Origin: Calcarisporiella thermophila CBS 279.70
Lineage: Eukaryota; Calcarisporiellomycota
NCBI RefSeq assembly: GCF_041956535.1
Contig: NW_027192208.1
Coordinates: 149,036 to 213,035 of the forward strand
Direction of reading: 5' to 3'
Length of the DNA stretch: 64,000 bases
Under the pieces are notes generated by a model. The model saw only the letters and a list, made by a program, of their open reading frames with translations. It had not been told where the DNA came from and did no database searches. Each line of letters opens with the position of its first letter. Position 1 is the first letter of the stretch. Both the position numbers and the translations under genes were made by a program. This document shows, piece after piece, positions 9,892 to 21,696 of this stretch.

Positions 9892-12414
9892 ATGACCGTG
9901 GAGGACCGCTCATCTACCTACGTGATCTTGTATGCGTCCCAAACAGGAACAGCCGAATCCATTGCCCTGAGCATACAGCGGGATGCCGAGCAAAAAGGCT
10001 ACCAGGGCCAATGCATTGTAATGGATGATTATGAAAAGGTGACTTTCTGACTCGGGTGCACTCTGAATCTTGACCTTCCCTAACTCTAACTTGCACAGAT
10101 CAACTTTGAGTCGGAGCGAGTCTACATATTTGTTACCTCTAATACCGGGGACGGCGATCCTCCGGACAATTCGACCAAATTCTGGAGGTACATGCGCAAG
10201 CTCTCCAAAGGCAAGGAGAGTCCATTCACCGGAGCGCGGATAGCCATTCTCGGCCTCGGTGATACTAATTATGACAATTTCAACAATACCGCAAAGAGGC
10301 TGGAGAAGCGACTAGCTGATCAAGGAGCAGTGATGTTCTACGAGAAAGGTTTGGCTGATGACGCTACGGGGTAACGACTCTCTTTTATTACATAATATCT
10401 CTGAGGCAACCTTATTGATTATAGTTCGGTTTCTCTTCTACCACCTGTGTAGACTGGAGGCTGTGGTGGAACCTTGGATAGCCGGTCTCTGGCCAGCATT
10501 GGCAAAGGTGTGTATATCATCAAAAGAAGGTGCAGCCATACCCGGTTCGATACCCGAGGCACCTATTACTGTGGACAAGAAGGAGGTAGAGGAGCCCAAG
10601 CCCAATTCCACTGCTAAGTCGGAGACATTTGTGAATGGGGCAGCAGAGCCCGAGAATGATCTATCGGTGAACATCGAGGGCCTACGGATCGACTCGAGCA
10701 ACATGGCCAGCGAAGCCGTCGGCCATCCTATCGCCATTGACAGATCAGAGTTGGACTCGGCCAAAGAGCTAACCGGACTCCCACGCTTGCAACTTCCTCT
10801 CTGCCGTATCACCTCGATACCATCCACCCCCTCCGATTCACAGCCGGCTCGATCCTCCCGCCTCCCCGAGTTCGTCGCGACCCCCACCCCCATCCAAATG
10901 GCCAAACTTAAGAAGGCTCAGGTGTTGACAAAGGCCGGCGCTCTCAAGCGCACCTTGCACTTGGAGCTGGAAATCCCTGAGAGCGATCAACCCTGTTTTG
11001 AGCCTGGTGACGCGTTCGGCATCATCTGCCCTAACCAAGAATCGCTTGTATCTGCTTTATTGAAGCGACTCAACATTGAAAACCCCGACGCACGCATTCA
11101 GGTCGAGGGGGTCAAAGGGGACGCAAGTAGGTTGATTTTGGCTGAAGCTTCATCAAAGGCTGGTCCTAATGCTTTGGTCATGTTTTTCTTCCACTAGGCC
11201 TTCCATCCCATCTAAAGCAGGCGAAAAACACTACCCTCCGCGAACTCTTCACATATGCACTTGACCTAGTGGGCATCCCTCGGAAAGCCCTCTTCCGTAT
11301 GCTTGCAGAGTACACCAGCAACCCCGACGAGAAGAAGCTGCTGTGGTTCTTGTGCAGTAAACAAGGTAACCTCCATTTCGAAACTGCTTAGTTGGTCTAA
11401 ACCTGCTTTCGGATCTCCTCACCTCGACCCGTTTCCCTAGGTGCGACGGAGTTCAACAAGCTCCGCGACCAGCTTCCCAACCTGCTCGACATCCTCACCA
11501 CGTTCCCCTCCTGCTGCCCTCCCCCTGAGCGCCTTCTCGATACCCTCCCGGCCCACCAGCCTCGCTACTACTCGATCGCCAACTCGCCGTTTACCAATGC
11601 ACACTCTGTCCGTTTCGCTTTCAACGTGGTCGAGTACACCACACCATCTCCGTACAACGTTGCACGACGCGGCGTCTGCACCCCTTGGTTGGACGGCTTG
11701 TCAGGTCGACTGCCCGCAGGAGACCCGCTAACCGACGTCGCCTCGCGCAACGTGGAAATACCCGTCTTTTTCAAACCCAACGAGGCCTTCCACCTGCCCG
11801 CCGATACGCGCAAGCCCCTGCTGCTCATCGGGCCGGGGACCGGCGTTGCACCCTTTGTTGGCTTTCTGGAGCACCGCGAGCAGCAGCGCACACTGCGCCG
11901 CCGCATGGGTGGCATTGGTGGCCGCCATCCTTCGCGCGACGTGGACGCGCAATTTGGAGAGATCTGGCTCTTCTACGGGTGCCGCCACCGGGAGCTGGAC
12001 TTCCTGTTTCGCGAGCAGTTGGAGCGGTACAGGGAGGACAACATCGTCTCGGAGCTTGTGGTGGCGGTGTCGCGCGAAAGCAGCGAGGGCCCCAAGTACG
12101 TGCAGGATCATCTGCGGATGCGGGGGCGGGAGGTGTACAGCCTGATCGAGGAGAGGGGGGCGATGGTTTTCGTCTGCGGGGATGCCAAGGGGATGGCCAA
12201 GGGCGTCCACGACGCCCTCACCGACATATACGTGGAGCACGGGGGCATGGAGCGTATGCAGGCGATGCGGCAGTTGGCAAGGCTGATGGAGGAGAATCGC
12301 TATGTTCGTGATTTGGTATGAGCTGAATTAGATGGAAAATATTTTTTTCCCAAATGGGATACACCGGCTAACTTAATATCTCCTTTTTGCTTATGCTGAC
12401 TATAGTGGGCTTGA
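9892..12414 (+). CDS. MTRR: Methionine synthase reductase (diflavin reductase)
   Basis: Exons 9892-10038, 10099-10370, 10453-11126, 11198-11365, 11441-12315 and 12406-12414 join in frame to about 714 residues, close to the family length. The flavodoxin (FMN) domain shows YVILYASQTGTAESIA, SNTGDGDPPDNSTKFW and ILGLGDTNYDNF. It ends in GLEAVVEPWIAGLWPAL, a signature I know from animal MTRR rather than from TAH18/NDOR1 or cytochrome P450 reductase. The FAD domain has RYYSIANSP and GVCTPWLDGL. The NADPH domain has GPGTGVAPFVGFLEHR, YGCRHRELDF and VFVCGDAKGMAKGV. The last 9-nt exon supplies the C-terminal Trp-Ala (RYVRDL|WA), the aromatic that stacks on FAD in this family. MTRR reactivates cobalamin-dependent methionine synthase using NADPH, so the organism is predicted to use vitamin B12. 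The linker (about residues 155-260) is acidic and poorly conserved. Confidence 0.9.
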
Positions 12415-13050
12415 AATATGTAACAGGGACCAAGGGCCAAGGGTCGGCCTCGGCTCCATAGACGCTGTTGTTTTGGCGGTTGTTATCAGCACCCTATTAT
12501 TGCTGGATCCTCTTTATTTTGGTTTCCGATTTTTTATATATTTTTTTTCCCAATCGCATCCGCAAATAAACATGGGCTGCCGCGCATTCTTTCTGAAATT
12601 ATACTTTTTCGTACACTAAAAATAATTCTAATTTTCCAGTAGAGTTCATAGAGAGAATGGCGAAATGTGATTGAATGCCAATTTTGATTTGCGAGGTGCA
12701 AAAATTAGCGATTGCCAAAATTGCGGAATGAAGCTCTTGATACACCTTTTCACACATTCCCACTTTTTTCAATCAAAGGAAAAGAGGCCCCTTCCCCGCC
12801 CCCCCACGCGCCATTCCGACGTTTGATTGCGGGATTTCAGTGTGAAATCGGGCGTGATTTTCCGAACACTTGCACAAGAGTAGGTAATCAGGGCATTATT
12901 AGCAGCCTTGCCCTCTTAGTCATTATTGCAATATTTTGTTTTTTTTTTCCTGGAGGTTTGAGCTGCAAGTCTCACTTCTTCATTGGCAGGCTCCGCATTT
13001 CAATTTTGCAAATCCATCCCGGAAGAATTCCCATCCACACCACCCCATCT
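12415..13050. other. Intergenic between MTRR and the homeodomain gene
   Basis: About 640 bp. An open frame runs from 12712 into the homeodomain protein without a stop, but its residues look like translated leader, so I place the start at 13051. It holds 3' flank of MTRR and the promoter and 5' leader of the next gene. Confidence 0.5.
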
Positions 13051-13206
13051 ATGGCCACTGTATTTGCCTCGGGCAACTCTGTTCCTCCCTCCTCAATAAA
13101 CACGCCCGAGAGTTTTGCGGACGAAGATCCCCCCTCCACCACATCTAAATCTAATCAGGGGGGCGTCACAAACTCGACCAGCGGCGGCGGGAGCAAACGC
13201 CGACGT

Positions 13207-13263
<57 letters not shown>

Positions 13264-14620
13264 CAACAAAAGGAGGGCGACACGCCCACCAAGGCAAAGA
13301 GAAGGAGATTAAATCCTGAGCAGCTTGCAGAGCTCACTGCATTATATGAGCAGACGGACACCCCGAGCTATGAAATGAGGGAAGAGGTGGCACGCAGGCT
13401 TGGGATGACGAATCGGGAAGTACAGGTATGGGTTGATCTGGGGTCGGAAGCTAACCCGATTCAATATTAACTGCATGCTCCTCCTGAATGCTTAGATCTG
13501 GTTCCAGAATCGCCGCGCCAAGGCCAACCGAGCCAAGGCAATACAGCTTAAAATGCAGGGAGAGCACGATAACCGAAAGTTCTTCCACACCACCGCACCC
13601 ACCCTTGCGTCCCCCGCCTCTGCCTCCTCCTCCTCCACCACCACTGCAAACGCCCTCTCCTCACAGCCCCCCTCCGCACTGGCTGCACCGTCAGGAGTCG
13701 ACACACAAAACACATACCAATTTGTCTCCTTCTACGGCCCAGGCGCTGCACAGCAGCCGCAACAGCAGCCGCCGCCGCCGCCACCCCCACCACAGCCTCC
13801 ACAACAGCAACAGCAAGCGGGAGCAAAAGCCTCCCGCGGGGGCGCTGAAGGCCAGAGGCGCATGTCTCAAACGTTGCGGCCGTTAATTCTGCCGGCCGCA
13901 CCCCCCTCCACCGCAACCACAGGGTTTGCGTATGGAGTCCCTGGGGGGGTGGCCTCGTCATCGGCCCCCGATTCACCGGTCACCCCGACCTCGCCCCTCT
14001 CGTATCCCAATTTCGCAGGGGCCACGATGAGCTCCGCGGGAGGCATGATGGGCACGGTCCGAACCAGCCCCACCGGCCCCAAAATGCTACGGCCAAGCTC
14101 GCCGTCCACGCCGCCGCACAGCCTGAATTCACGCGGGTCGCGCCTTATGCCCGCAAGTAAGACGCCCATGGATCTTCTGGCATGTGCCGCGCAGATGCTC
14201 CAACAGGAAGAGTCGGCGGCCGCGGACCATGCCCACGGGATGCATGAGGACGCCGACGAGTGGACATGGCAAATGCGACGACGGTCCGAGGTGCCGCCGA
14301 TCAGCGCATGGAACGAGGAGGACGTGCGACCCAGCCTGAGGCGGCGGAGCGATACATCCTGGCTGTCCTTCCGGATGCGGGTCTCGTCGCTGCCTCGAGG
14401 ACACGCGGGGCTGAGGACGGTTGCGGAGGCCGCGGAAAGGGACGCCAACGCCGAGAGCGAGCAAAAGGGTAGGAAAGAGGAGCCGAGGGGGGAGAGGCCG
14501 GAGACGCGGGAGAAGCCAGAGGAGGGCGACTCATCGCAGGTGCTGGACACAGAATCCCCCCCGGCCGAAGAGGGTGGAGAGAGTAAGCGAGGCGGAGGCA
14601 CATGGCGGCCCTGGGACTGA
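13051..14620 (+). CDS. Homeodomain transcription factor with polyQ and long disordered tail
   Basis: The ATG at 13051 (MATVFASGNSVPPS) opens a disordered N-terminus with KRRR and a 21-Gln run. The homeodomain follows: KAKRRRLNPEQLAELTALYE, ARRLGMTNREVQ, then after an intron of about 73 bp (13425-13497) IWFQNRRAKANRAK. That splice, between VQ and IW of helix 3, is a position where many homeobox genes carry an intron. No three-residue TALE insert is seen, so this is a typical 60-residue homeodomain. The remaining ~350 residues are low-complexity: Ser/Ala/Thr-rich, a PPPPPPPPQPP segment with flanking Gln, and acidic or Arg-rich patches. It should act in the nucleus as a DNA-binding regulator; its targets cannot be read from sequence. 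It is convergent with the RhoGAP gene. Confidence 0.88.
13207..13269 (+). repeat. CAG/CAA repeat encoding polyglutamine
   Basis: 21 in-frame Gln codons, a mix of CAG and CAA with a pure CAG core, inside the homeodomain gene just upstream of the homeodomain. Confidence 0.95.
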
Positions 14621-15333
14621 AATACGAAAAAGTTTATATATTTCCTTTTTTTTTAAGTATTTGTATTATCTTTAATTTTTTTTTCATTGTTTCTTTTATA
14701 TTATCAATTTTGATTTTCTTTTATATTCTATGTTTTTTTTTTCCTGTTTTCACCTTAAAATGAACATCATGACGGGACATTTCTTCGTTTCCTTTTTTTT
14801 TTTTCATTTTATTAATTCACCATTGTGTTTGTGCTTTTTTTTTCTCACATATTTTCCAATAGAAGTGGCATGATGAAGTGTTAAAAAAAAAAATACGCAA
14901 AATAAAAGGGGAAAAAAATCCAGCTGTATTAAAGGCGAGAAAACAAACAAACACAAAAGAGCGTCTAGATGATCCACTCGACCATCGGCACTGCCTCTCC
15001 CGTCCTCCTCCACTATCTTCTCCGCATGACGCATCACTAGAATTACACTTGTCCGTCCACTTCCTCCGCCTCGCCCTGTCAAGGACGTACACCCAAGAAT
15101 AACCACATCACAGCTATGCACTAGCGCATATACTAAATGCACACAAGAAAGAATAGCAAAAAAAACACCATTACAAATAATAATACAATTAAGTTATATA
15201 TGTATAAAAATATATATGCATAAATAGAGTTAATAATAGCACACATAACACAATAGTGACAGAAAAAGAAAAGTGCGACCACGCGGGAATAAGCGTGGGG
15301 GGGGAGGGGGAGATGGAGGCAGAATGAGGTGAA
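14621..15333. other. Convergent intergenic, AT-rich
   Basis: About 710 bp of T- and A-rich 3' flanks of two converging genes, with many homopolymer runs. Small open frames here have no features. No gene seen. Confidence 0.7.
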
Positions 15334-18300
15334 CTAAGAGCTTAGCACGCCTACGGGGGCGACGGGCAGCGCGACCGTGGGCTCAAACCCCGACGAGAGC
15401 GAGTCCTTTCTTTTTCTCCCTTCTGCCCCAGTGTCGAGCTCTTTGCTTCGAAATCCAGACCTAGTCCCCTCCACTCCTTCCAGCGGCAGGAGGGTGGTGT
15501 AAGGCTCCTTGGCACCAAGGGCGTTGAATCCCTCGAGAAGGTCACCGTCCAGCGGGGGGAGAAGGGGAGGGCGCTCTGGAAGTGGGATAGGGTGTGGCGT
15601 TGATTTCTTGCCCTGCCCTCTGGAACTCTCTCTCTCTTCACGTCGGCGGCTACGGCTGCGACTACGGCTTTGGCTGCGACTGGATCGATCGCTGTAGATC
15701 TCCACCGTCTCCCATACCGATGTGTCCTCCAAGCCTTCCGGGGGCCTATCCGACGACAAGGTGGGTGAGGCACGGGTCGGAGACCCGTCTCGCTTCGCTG
15801 CATCGCCAAACACGCCATCGTACTCCTTGATCAACAGGGTGAACACCCCCGCGGGGATGCCAAGCGTAGGCGAAAACACAATACCGACGTTGCGGGTGGT
15901 CATGCGGTTGACATTAGAGTTCCTGACCACCTTGATCAAATGCCGCATTAGCGCCCGGAGCAGCGCACAGTTTGCAGGCGGGAGAGCAGCAATGAGGGTG
16001 CGAAGTTGCGGAACATGCTCACGCGCCTCCAAATCGATGACACGGAGGAAATCCATGTGCATGCGGCGTGTTAGAATACTGGTGGGGAGCTCGCGGAAGT
16101 AGAGCTTGAGCAATCCGGCGACGGCATGGACGTCATAGTACTGGTCGCTGGAGAGGAGGTCGACGTCGCCCTCTAGCAATTCCCACCAAGGGAGGAAGAA
16201 TATCAAAACCGTATTAGCAAACAATTAACAAAAGTAAGCGAGGCCATTCGTCTTTAACTTACCCGAATTAAATCGATCCTTCAGCATTCGGATCGTGGCG
16301 CTACTCCCCGAGAGTCGATAGATGCCCTCCTCCTTTTCCGCCTCGTGGGCCTCCAAGTACTGGATGCATCGATACACCACCGCGGGGAGGAGGGAGGAGT
16401 CGGCGGAATCCTGAGGCAGAGGGGCCACTCGAATCGCATCCATCAGCGGCACGCCGAACACCCGTCTGCTGCCACTAACATACCGCACCTCCTCCTCAGG
16501 CGGGAGGTTGGGAGCAGTAGGGGACACGGCAGGCTTGGCATCGGGCTTGAACACACGGCCAAATCCAAAGCCCACGCGGGTTGTTCTCACTTCCTCCTCT
16601 CCACCCGCATTCCTACTCGACCCCTCCTCCTCTGAATTCACCGGGCCCCCTCCAATGGCACCGCCACGGCCCGGGATTGCTCGTGGCGAGGGAAGGGGTG
16701 CTCGATGCTCCACGGCGATGCTGCGATTTGTACTCTCGAACGACGTGATCGAGGCAGGCGAGCTAGGCCAGTGGTCCGGAGGTGGGCCGGAGTGATCCAC
16801 GCCCGACCTACCCCCAAACAAGCCCGCAGGGCCGGGCATGTTGGTGGGCAGAGAGGAGGAGTAAAGGGGTGAATGGGGGGCGGAGTTGGGCTCCCGGCTA
16901 ACGCTGCTTTTACGCCGGCGGATAGGGGTTGCGAGGTTCATCTCTTCTGCGGTACCTTCTTTCCTCTCCTCCAGATCATTCATGCGGCGAGCCATCGTCG
17001 GCTGGCCATGCTGGTGCGATCGGTGGGGCATATACGCTGCCCCCTGCGGCTCCTCCACGGACGGGCGCGCGATTTTACCCAGGGATTTTGTGCTTGCCGA
17101 CCTCTTCATGCTCGTCCCGCCCCTCTCCTCACTCGCCACCCCTCCTCCTGGCATATGCGCCACATCGGACTCGCCCTCCACCTCCGTGCCAATCCACCTT
17201 GCCAAGGCACGCACCCACTCGTCTCTTTCCTCGTCCGAAGACGCACACAAAATGTGTCTCACAAGCTCTGGCGAGTTTGGCTTCTTGGGTTCAAGAATGA
17301 TGATCGCGTGGCGATAGCTATCCGCCGAGGCCGACTCGACGGGGGTGATGTGGCGGCCAATCTTGGAATGGGTGAGCAGGATGCGCCCCAGCCATTCTCC
17401 GTCACGGTTTTCGAAATAGTTGAGCACGGGCGAGTTGTTTAGCACGAAGAAACGCTTCTTCCAGCCGCCGAAATTGCGGCCCCGTTTCGTCAAATACCCG
17501 TCCTTGTAGCCCGTCTAAAGTCAAAAGTTAATTATCACACACGATGCCATACCAAAGAAAAGGAACCCCATCCCAGGTGGGGCGAGTTGCTACTACTAAC
17601 TACCTCTGGGCTTTGTGTGGGTTTATCAATAAGATTGGTGCTGAGGAATTCGCAGATGATGCTGGGATTGGCGAGTGGCATAGTGATTAACTGGATTAAG
17701 TACTGCTCAAATAGACGCTATAAAATAGGAAACTTCTTAGTACTTTGTACCAAAGATCACGGGCACACCCAAATGTATACCTTGCGCTGGTCGACTTTGG
17801 TGGGCGCAATCGTATTGTTCAAACGAGCATCAGGTAGTTTTCCGACTTTGGCCATGGTGGCCTTACCTTCCCGTTTCCTTAACTACGCGTCATGAAAAGG
17901 CGGGGGGTCAATCACAAGTGAAAAAAAAAAAAACCAAAAAGATACTCAAAGCCAAGCAAGTGGACAGGTACCTTGGAGTCCAGGGCCACAAAATCGCTGT
18001 ACAATTTTTCAACTCTCCAAAGCTCCTCGGTCGTATCTTCCCCATGAATTCTTAGCTCCTCCCATGAAAGCTCGCCCGCGCTTGGTTTCAAAGGCATTTT
18101 TTCCTTCACGATGGCAAGTGTAAAGCTAAGAGTCTCTCTTCCCTTCTCACTCGGCAGAATCTTAGTCGTCACGACGCGCACACTTGCACCCGACATACTC
18201 TCGGAGGCGGTGGTGTAGGTTTCGGTGACATAAGGTTTGGTGTCGGAAACAATGACGAATTCGGGAGGGCGGCGGGAGGGCGAGACAGGCTCGTCCAGGG

Positions 18301-19462
18301 GAGAGGTGGAGGGGGCCGGGTGGTTAGTCTGTCTAGCGGGCGAGGGGGGAGGGCCGTCGGATGGGGTTTTCACCGACACGGGTCGATTCGGGGGGTGAGG
18401 CAATGTGTGAGTGCTCGGCTCCGCCTCTTTCTCCCTCTCCAAGGAGGTGGAGCGCAAATGGTAGGATGGCGGGGAAGGCAACTGAGCGGTGATGTATTGG
18501 CTGATCTCGTTTGGGAGGGCCCCCGGGACAGGGGGCGGCCGCCGATCACGCACGGGGCGCTTGCGATCAGGCGAGTTCGACTTGGCAGCAGCAGCAGCAG
18601 CAGCAGCCGAAATGGGGGGAGTGAGTGGTGTGTCTGTTGGGACCCGTCCGGCGGGAGCCATGGAGGTTGGAGAATGGGCTGGCCCTTCTAGTCTAGTTGG
18701 CGCCATTCCCGTTATCGAGGGTAGCTCTGCAGGTATAGGATGAGGCTCTTCGGGCCGACCAGGAGGCGCTCGTAAGCTTGAAGCATTCTTAAGCAGGCTG
18801 TGCGCAGCCATATAGGGATATTGGATATCGTCTTGTTGGTTATCGCTAAGGCCGAGGTTGGAGAGATCTCGAGAGCCCACGGTGAGGCGAAAGGGGGAGC
18901 GACGGGGGACGGGCGGGCAAAGAGGTTGCGCCTCGACTCCACCAGTCTCTGCGCTCTTCCCCGCCTGAGGGGGAGATGAGCGCAGATTCGTGACAGGCTG
19001 TTTGCTTAGCCAATCTTGCTCATGGCCTTCCATCATTAATTCCAATTCCTGCGGATTCACGATTCTCTTTTCTAGCAAAGGAGAGGCCGTTTTTTCATCT
19101 TTCTCCCCGTCTTCCTCGCTCCTCTTCCCACTAGGGTTCTCGTGGGTCCTCGGAGCCTGTTCATCCAGCTGAGCGGGGACCTGCGCCGCGGACTTTTCCT
19201 GATGCAGCTGCTCTAATTCCGCAATTCGCTTTATGAAGCCTTGCCGCTCTGCAGTGAGGCCATCGAGATCCTTTTGCAGAGCCTGGAGAAGCGTGCGCTG
19301 TTTTTCCACAATCTTCCAGAGCTGCTCGGCCTGAGAGCGAAGGTTGGCCTTCTCCAACAGCAGCTGCCGGATCCTCTCGTCGTTATCGGTGGGGATGGCG
19401 GAAGAATGCGAGGATTCCGGGGTGTTGCTTCGGGATGAAAAGTCTGAATGCTGGATCATCAT
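15334..19462 (-). CDS. PX-PH-RhoGAP protein (Bem3-like Rho GTPase-activating protein)
   Basis: Five exons on the minus strand give roughly 1,260 residues. The N-terminus (from MMIQHSDF) has a coiled coil (LLLEKANLRSQAEQLWKIVE), then a long Pro/Ser-rich disordered region with a poly-Ala run. A PX domain spans the next splices: LSFTLAIVKEKMPLKPS, ELWRVEKLYSDFVALDSK, KLPDARLNNTIAPTKVDQRK, LFEQYLIQLITMPLAN. Next is a PH domain (GYLTKRGRNFGGWKKRFFVL), then RhoGAP: FGVPLMDAIRVAPL, EEGIYRLSGSSATIRMLKDR with the catalytic Arg, GLLKLYFRELPTSILT and NVGIVFSPTLGIP. This coiled coil-PX-PH-RhoGAP order is that of yeast Bem3 and Rga-like proteins, which turn off Cdc42/Rho at the cortex during polarised growth. 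The start is the first ATG of the exon (19462); an upstream exon cannot be excluded because the frame is open to a possible AG near 19490. Confidence 0.92.
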
Positions 19463-21696
19463 CTCCTTTTCTTCGTCGAAAGGAAACAAAGCTAGTGCGT
19501 GAGAGGATGATGGGAATGATGGGATATGAATCGATGGCTACCACAGGGAGACGAGGAAGGGGAGATGGCGGTAAGGTTAAGGCTTTGGGGGGAAAGAGAG
19601 CCAGTTGCGCGTGCGTTGAGCAAAAAATCTGATCTATTGAGGCTCCGTCCCGTTTGGAAAAGCGTCTGTGCACAAATTACCTCTCCGGCTTTTGCTTGCA
19701 ACCTTTGGCTGTCCTCTTCACGCCTCCTCGCACCGATCTGCCGTGCAAATGGAACTTGGCCTCCCGCTGACCTTGAAATTCGGGACTCTCCTTGCTCAAC
19801 ACCGGCCCTTCCCCCGGGCCAGCTGCGGGGAGGGGGCAGGGGCGCCCCTCGAGGGAGGCGCTCGAGACCTTCTGCCGCACGCATCCTCGACGAGCCCAAT
19901 GCTTGGTGACGGTTACCGGGCCAGCGGAAACATTCACCCGTGTTTTTCTCCCCTTTTTTTTTCATTCCTTAATTCTCCGAGATTGATTTCAGGAGAGCAT
20001 TCCATCCCACGAGGCTGTCTCTCCTTGTGTCATGTCTCGTCGCATAAGGAAAGACTGGATTTCTAATTTTGTGGCCGTTCACCATGAAAGCCGCGCGCCA
20101 GCAAATGAGCGTGGCCTGCAGGCCGAGGGTGGCCCAAATCCCACGGCCAACCACCCGTCCCTCTGTCCCCCGCCCATCCTTACCCTAGCGGCCCTCTCCG
20201 CCCGTCCTGGGGTTGAGCAGCGCTTACCAGCGCACAAGCCTTCATGGTCCTACAGAGGTGCGGGCGCGGCTGGCCGTCGGCTCACCGAACAAAGTGCTCT
20301 TCCGCGGTGGAACGCAAACAAACCAGGCGTGCGGGCTGCCGTTGACGAGTGCACGCGCATGCACCTACCACTCTCCTGGGGTCCTCTCGGAACCTCTACA
20401 GTACTCGGCTGCATCTCAGGCATTGAGGCGGCCGATCTGCGGCCGGGGTTACACCACAGAGTTTTCTGGGCAAAACAAAAATCAAACTGAAATCGGCATA
20501 TCAACCTTCTCAGGCAGAAAAGCTGGTTTTTACCTGCTTATGCAATCCAATCCAAGCATGTGCGATCGCCCTCATTCGAGCGCCTCTATGGTCATCTTGG
20601 GCGGGCCTCCGGCCAAGATGCTCCAGGGGGAGAGAGCCCGCCATGGATCAGACGGGCGATCCGCCGCCGGGGCCGGCGATTACTGTCCATCTCTTGAGCC
20701 CAATACAAAGCTCGGGCAATATGCACAATCAAGGATGGACAAGAATCGGCTGCAGTTCCTCATCCACTCAGTTTCTGGGAGCTCTCTAGCTTTCACGATT
20801 CTCTTGGCATGATCGAGAGATTCCCTGAAAGCTCTACTCCGCTCTCTCACATGAAATGGAAAACCCGTTCTGAAATGAAAATAATCAGATGCGAGTGGAG
20901 ATGTCCGCATAATCCAGTTAGCGATTGCTCTCCCAGGGCGAGGGTCTTTTCCATCTCCATCGTCTCTCCACTTCCTATTTCGACGCTAGAGAAGATGCAC
21001 CTACCGCTCGCCTCAGCCTCCCCTTCTCTTAGGCTCAATCGCTCTCGTTTACATAGTATACAGGCGTTAATTCATCCGTCGGGAAGATTAGGTTGGAACA
21101 CCCATTAGTAATGCAAATCTTCAGAATATACTGTGTCCGGATCCATATTTTCCTTGCAAATTATGCCAGCGGTGACACTACAATACGAGAAAATTATATA
21201 CACTGCTCCCTGACCACGTAGAGACACATCAAAGCTTTTCTCGGCAAGGAAATGTTTTACTCGCATGGATGGATCCTCTGATTCATTTTTCCTTTATTCG
21301 CCCCTAGCTTGGACATGTGGATAAGTTTGAAAGGTCACAAACACTTGTGCTCTTCAGCATCCTTAACTGTACCTGTGGCCCCAAGGACACTTCACAGCTG
21401 CTCCTGTCACCTATTCCAGCTCAACTAAAGCTCCTAGCCGATCGTTTGAATCCTATGCAAATCGGCAAAGTACGTGTTCATTGAACAACGAAATGTGGCA
21501 GTCCTATAGGGTCTTGTCACATATCGAGACGACGTGTGCTCAACACCTCGGTGTCCAGGCCGTAACTTGGTAGAGCAGCCTAGTGCAAAATCTTGGGTAA
21601 AAATAAACGTCACAATGGAAGCACGTCACACTCCATGTATTAAGGACGGAAATTCTAGCAACTCCCGAAAGCACGGATTAAAAAACGGTCATCGAA
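19463..21696. other. Long divergent stretch without a supported gene
   Basis: 2.2 kb between the RhoGAP and BUB3 starts. Between about 19.6 and 20.7 kb it is GC-richer than the other intergenic DNA. It is open in several frames (152 and 199 codons on the plus strand at 20032-20490 and 20213-20812, 157 on the minus at 19492-19965), but none shows a domain, a splice pattern or a consistent composition. It presumably holds both promoters and long leaders. Confidence 0.45.

Noticed and set aside
11685-12311. 208-codon open frame overlapping the MTRR NADPH domain
   Set aside because: It is a shadow in another frame of a GC-rich exon; the MTRR frame has all family motifs.
9892-12414. Naming the diflavin reductase TAH18/NDOR1 or cytochrome P450 reductase
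   Set aside because: No N-terminal membrane anchor is present, and the VVEPWIAGLWPAL segment with a long acidic linker fits MTRR better.
12712-13050. Upstream start for the homeodomain protein
   Set aside because: The first codon is not ATG and the residues resemble translated leader with hydrophobic runs.
13207-13269. CRISPR-like or satellite array
   Set aside because: It is an in-frame trinucleotide repeat coding for Gln, with no spacers. No CRISPR array is present in the window.
13867-14601. 244-codon minus-strand frame opposite the homeodomain gene
   Set aside because: Antisense shadow of low-complexity GC-rich coding sequence.
20032-20490. 152-codon frame in the RhoGAP-BUB3 gap
   Set aside because: No domain; many competing open frames in the same GC-rich block.
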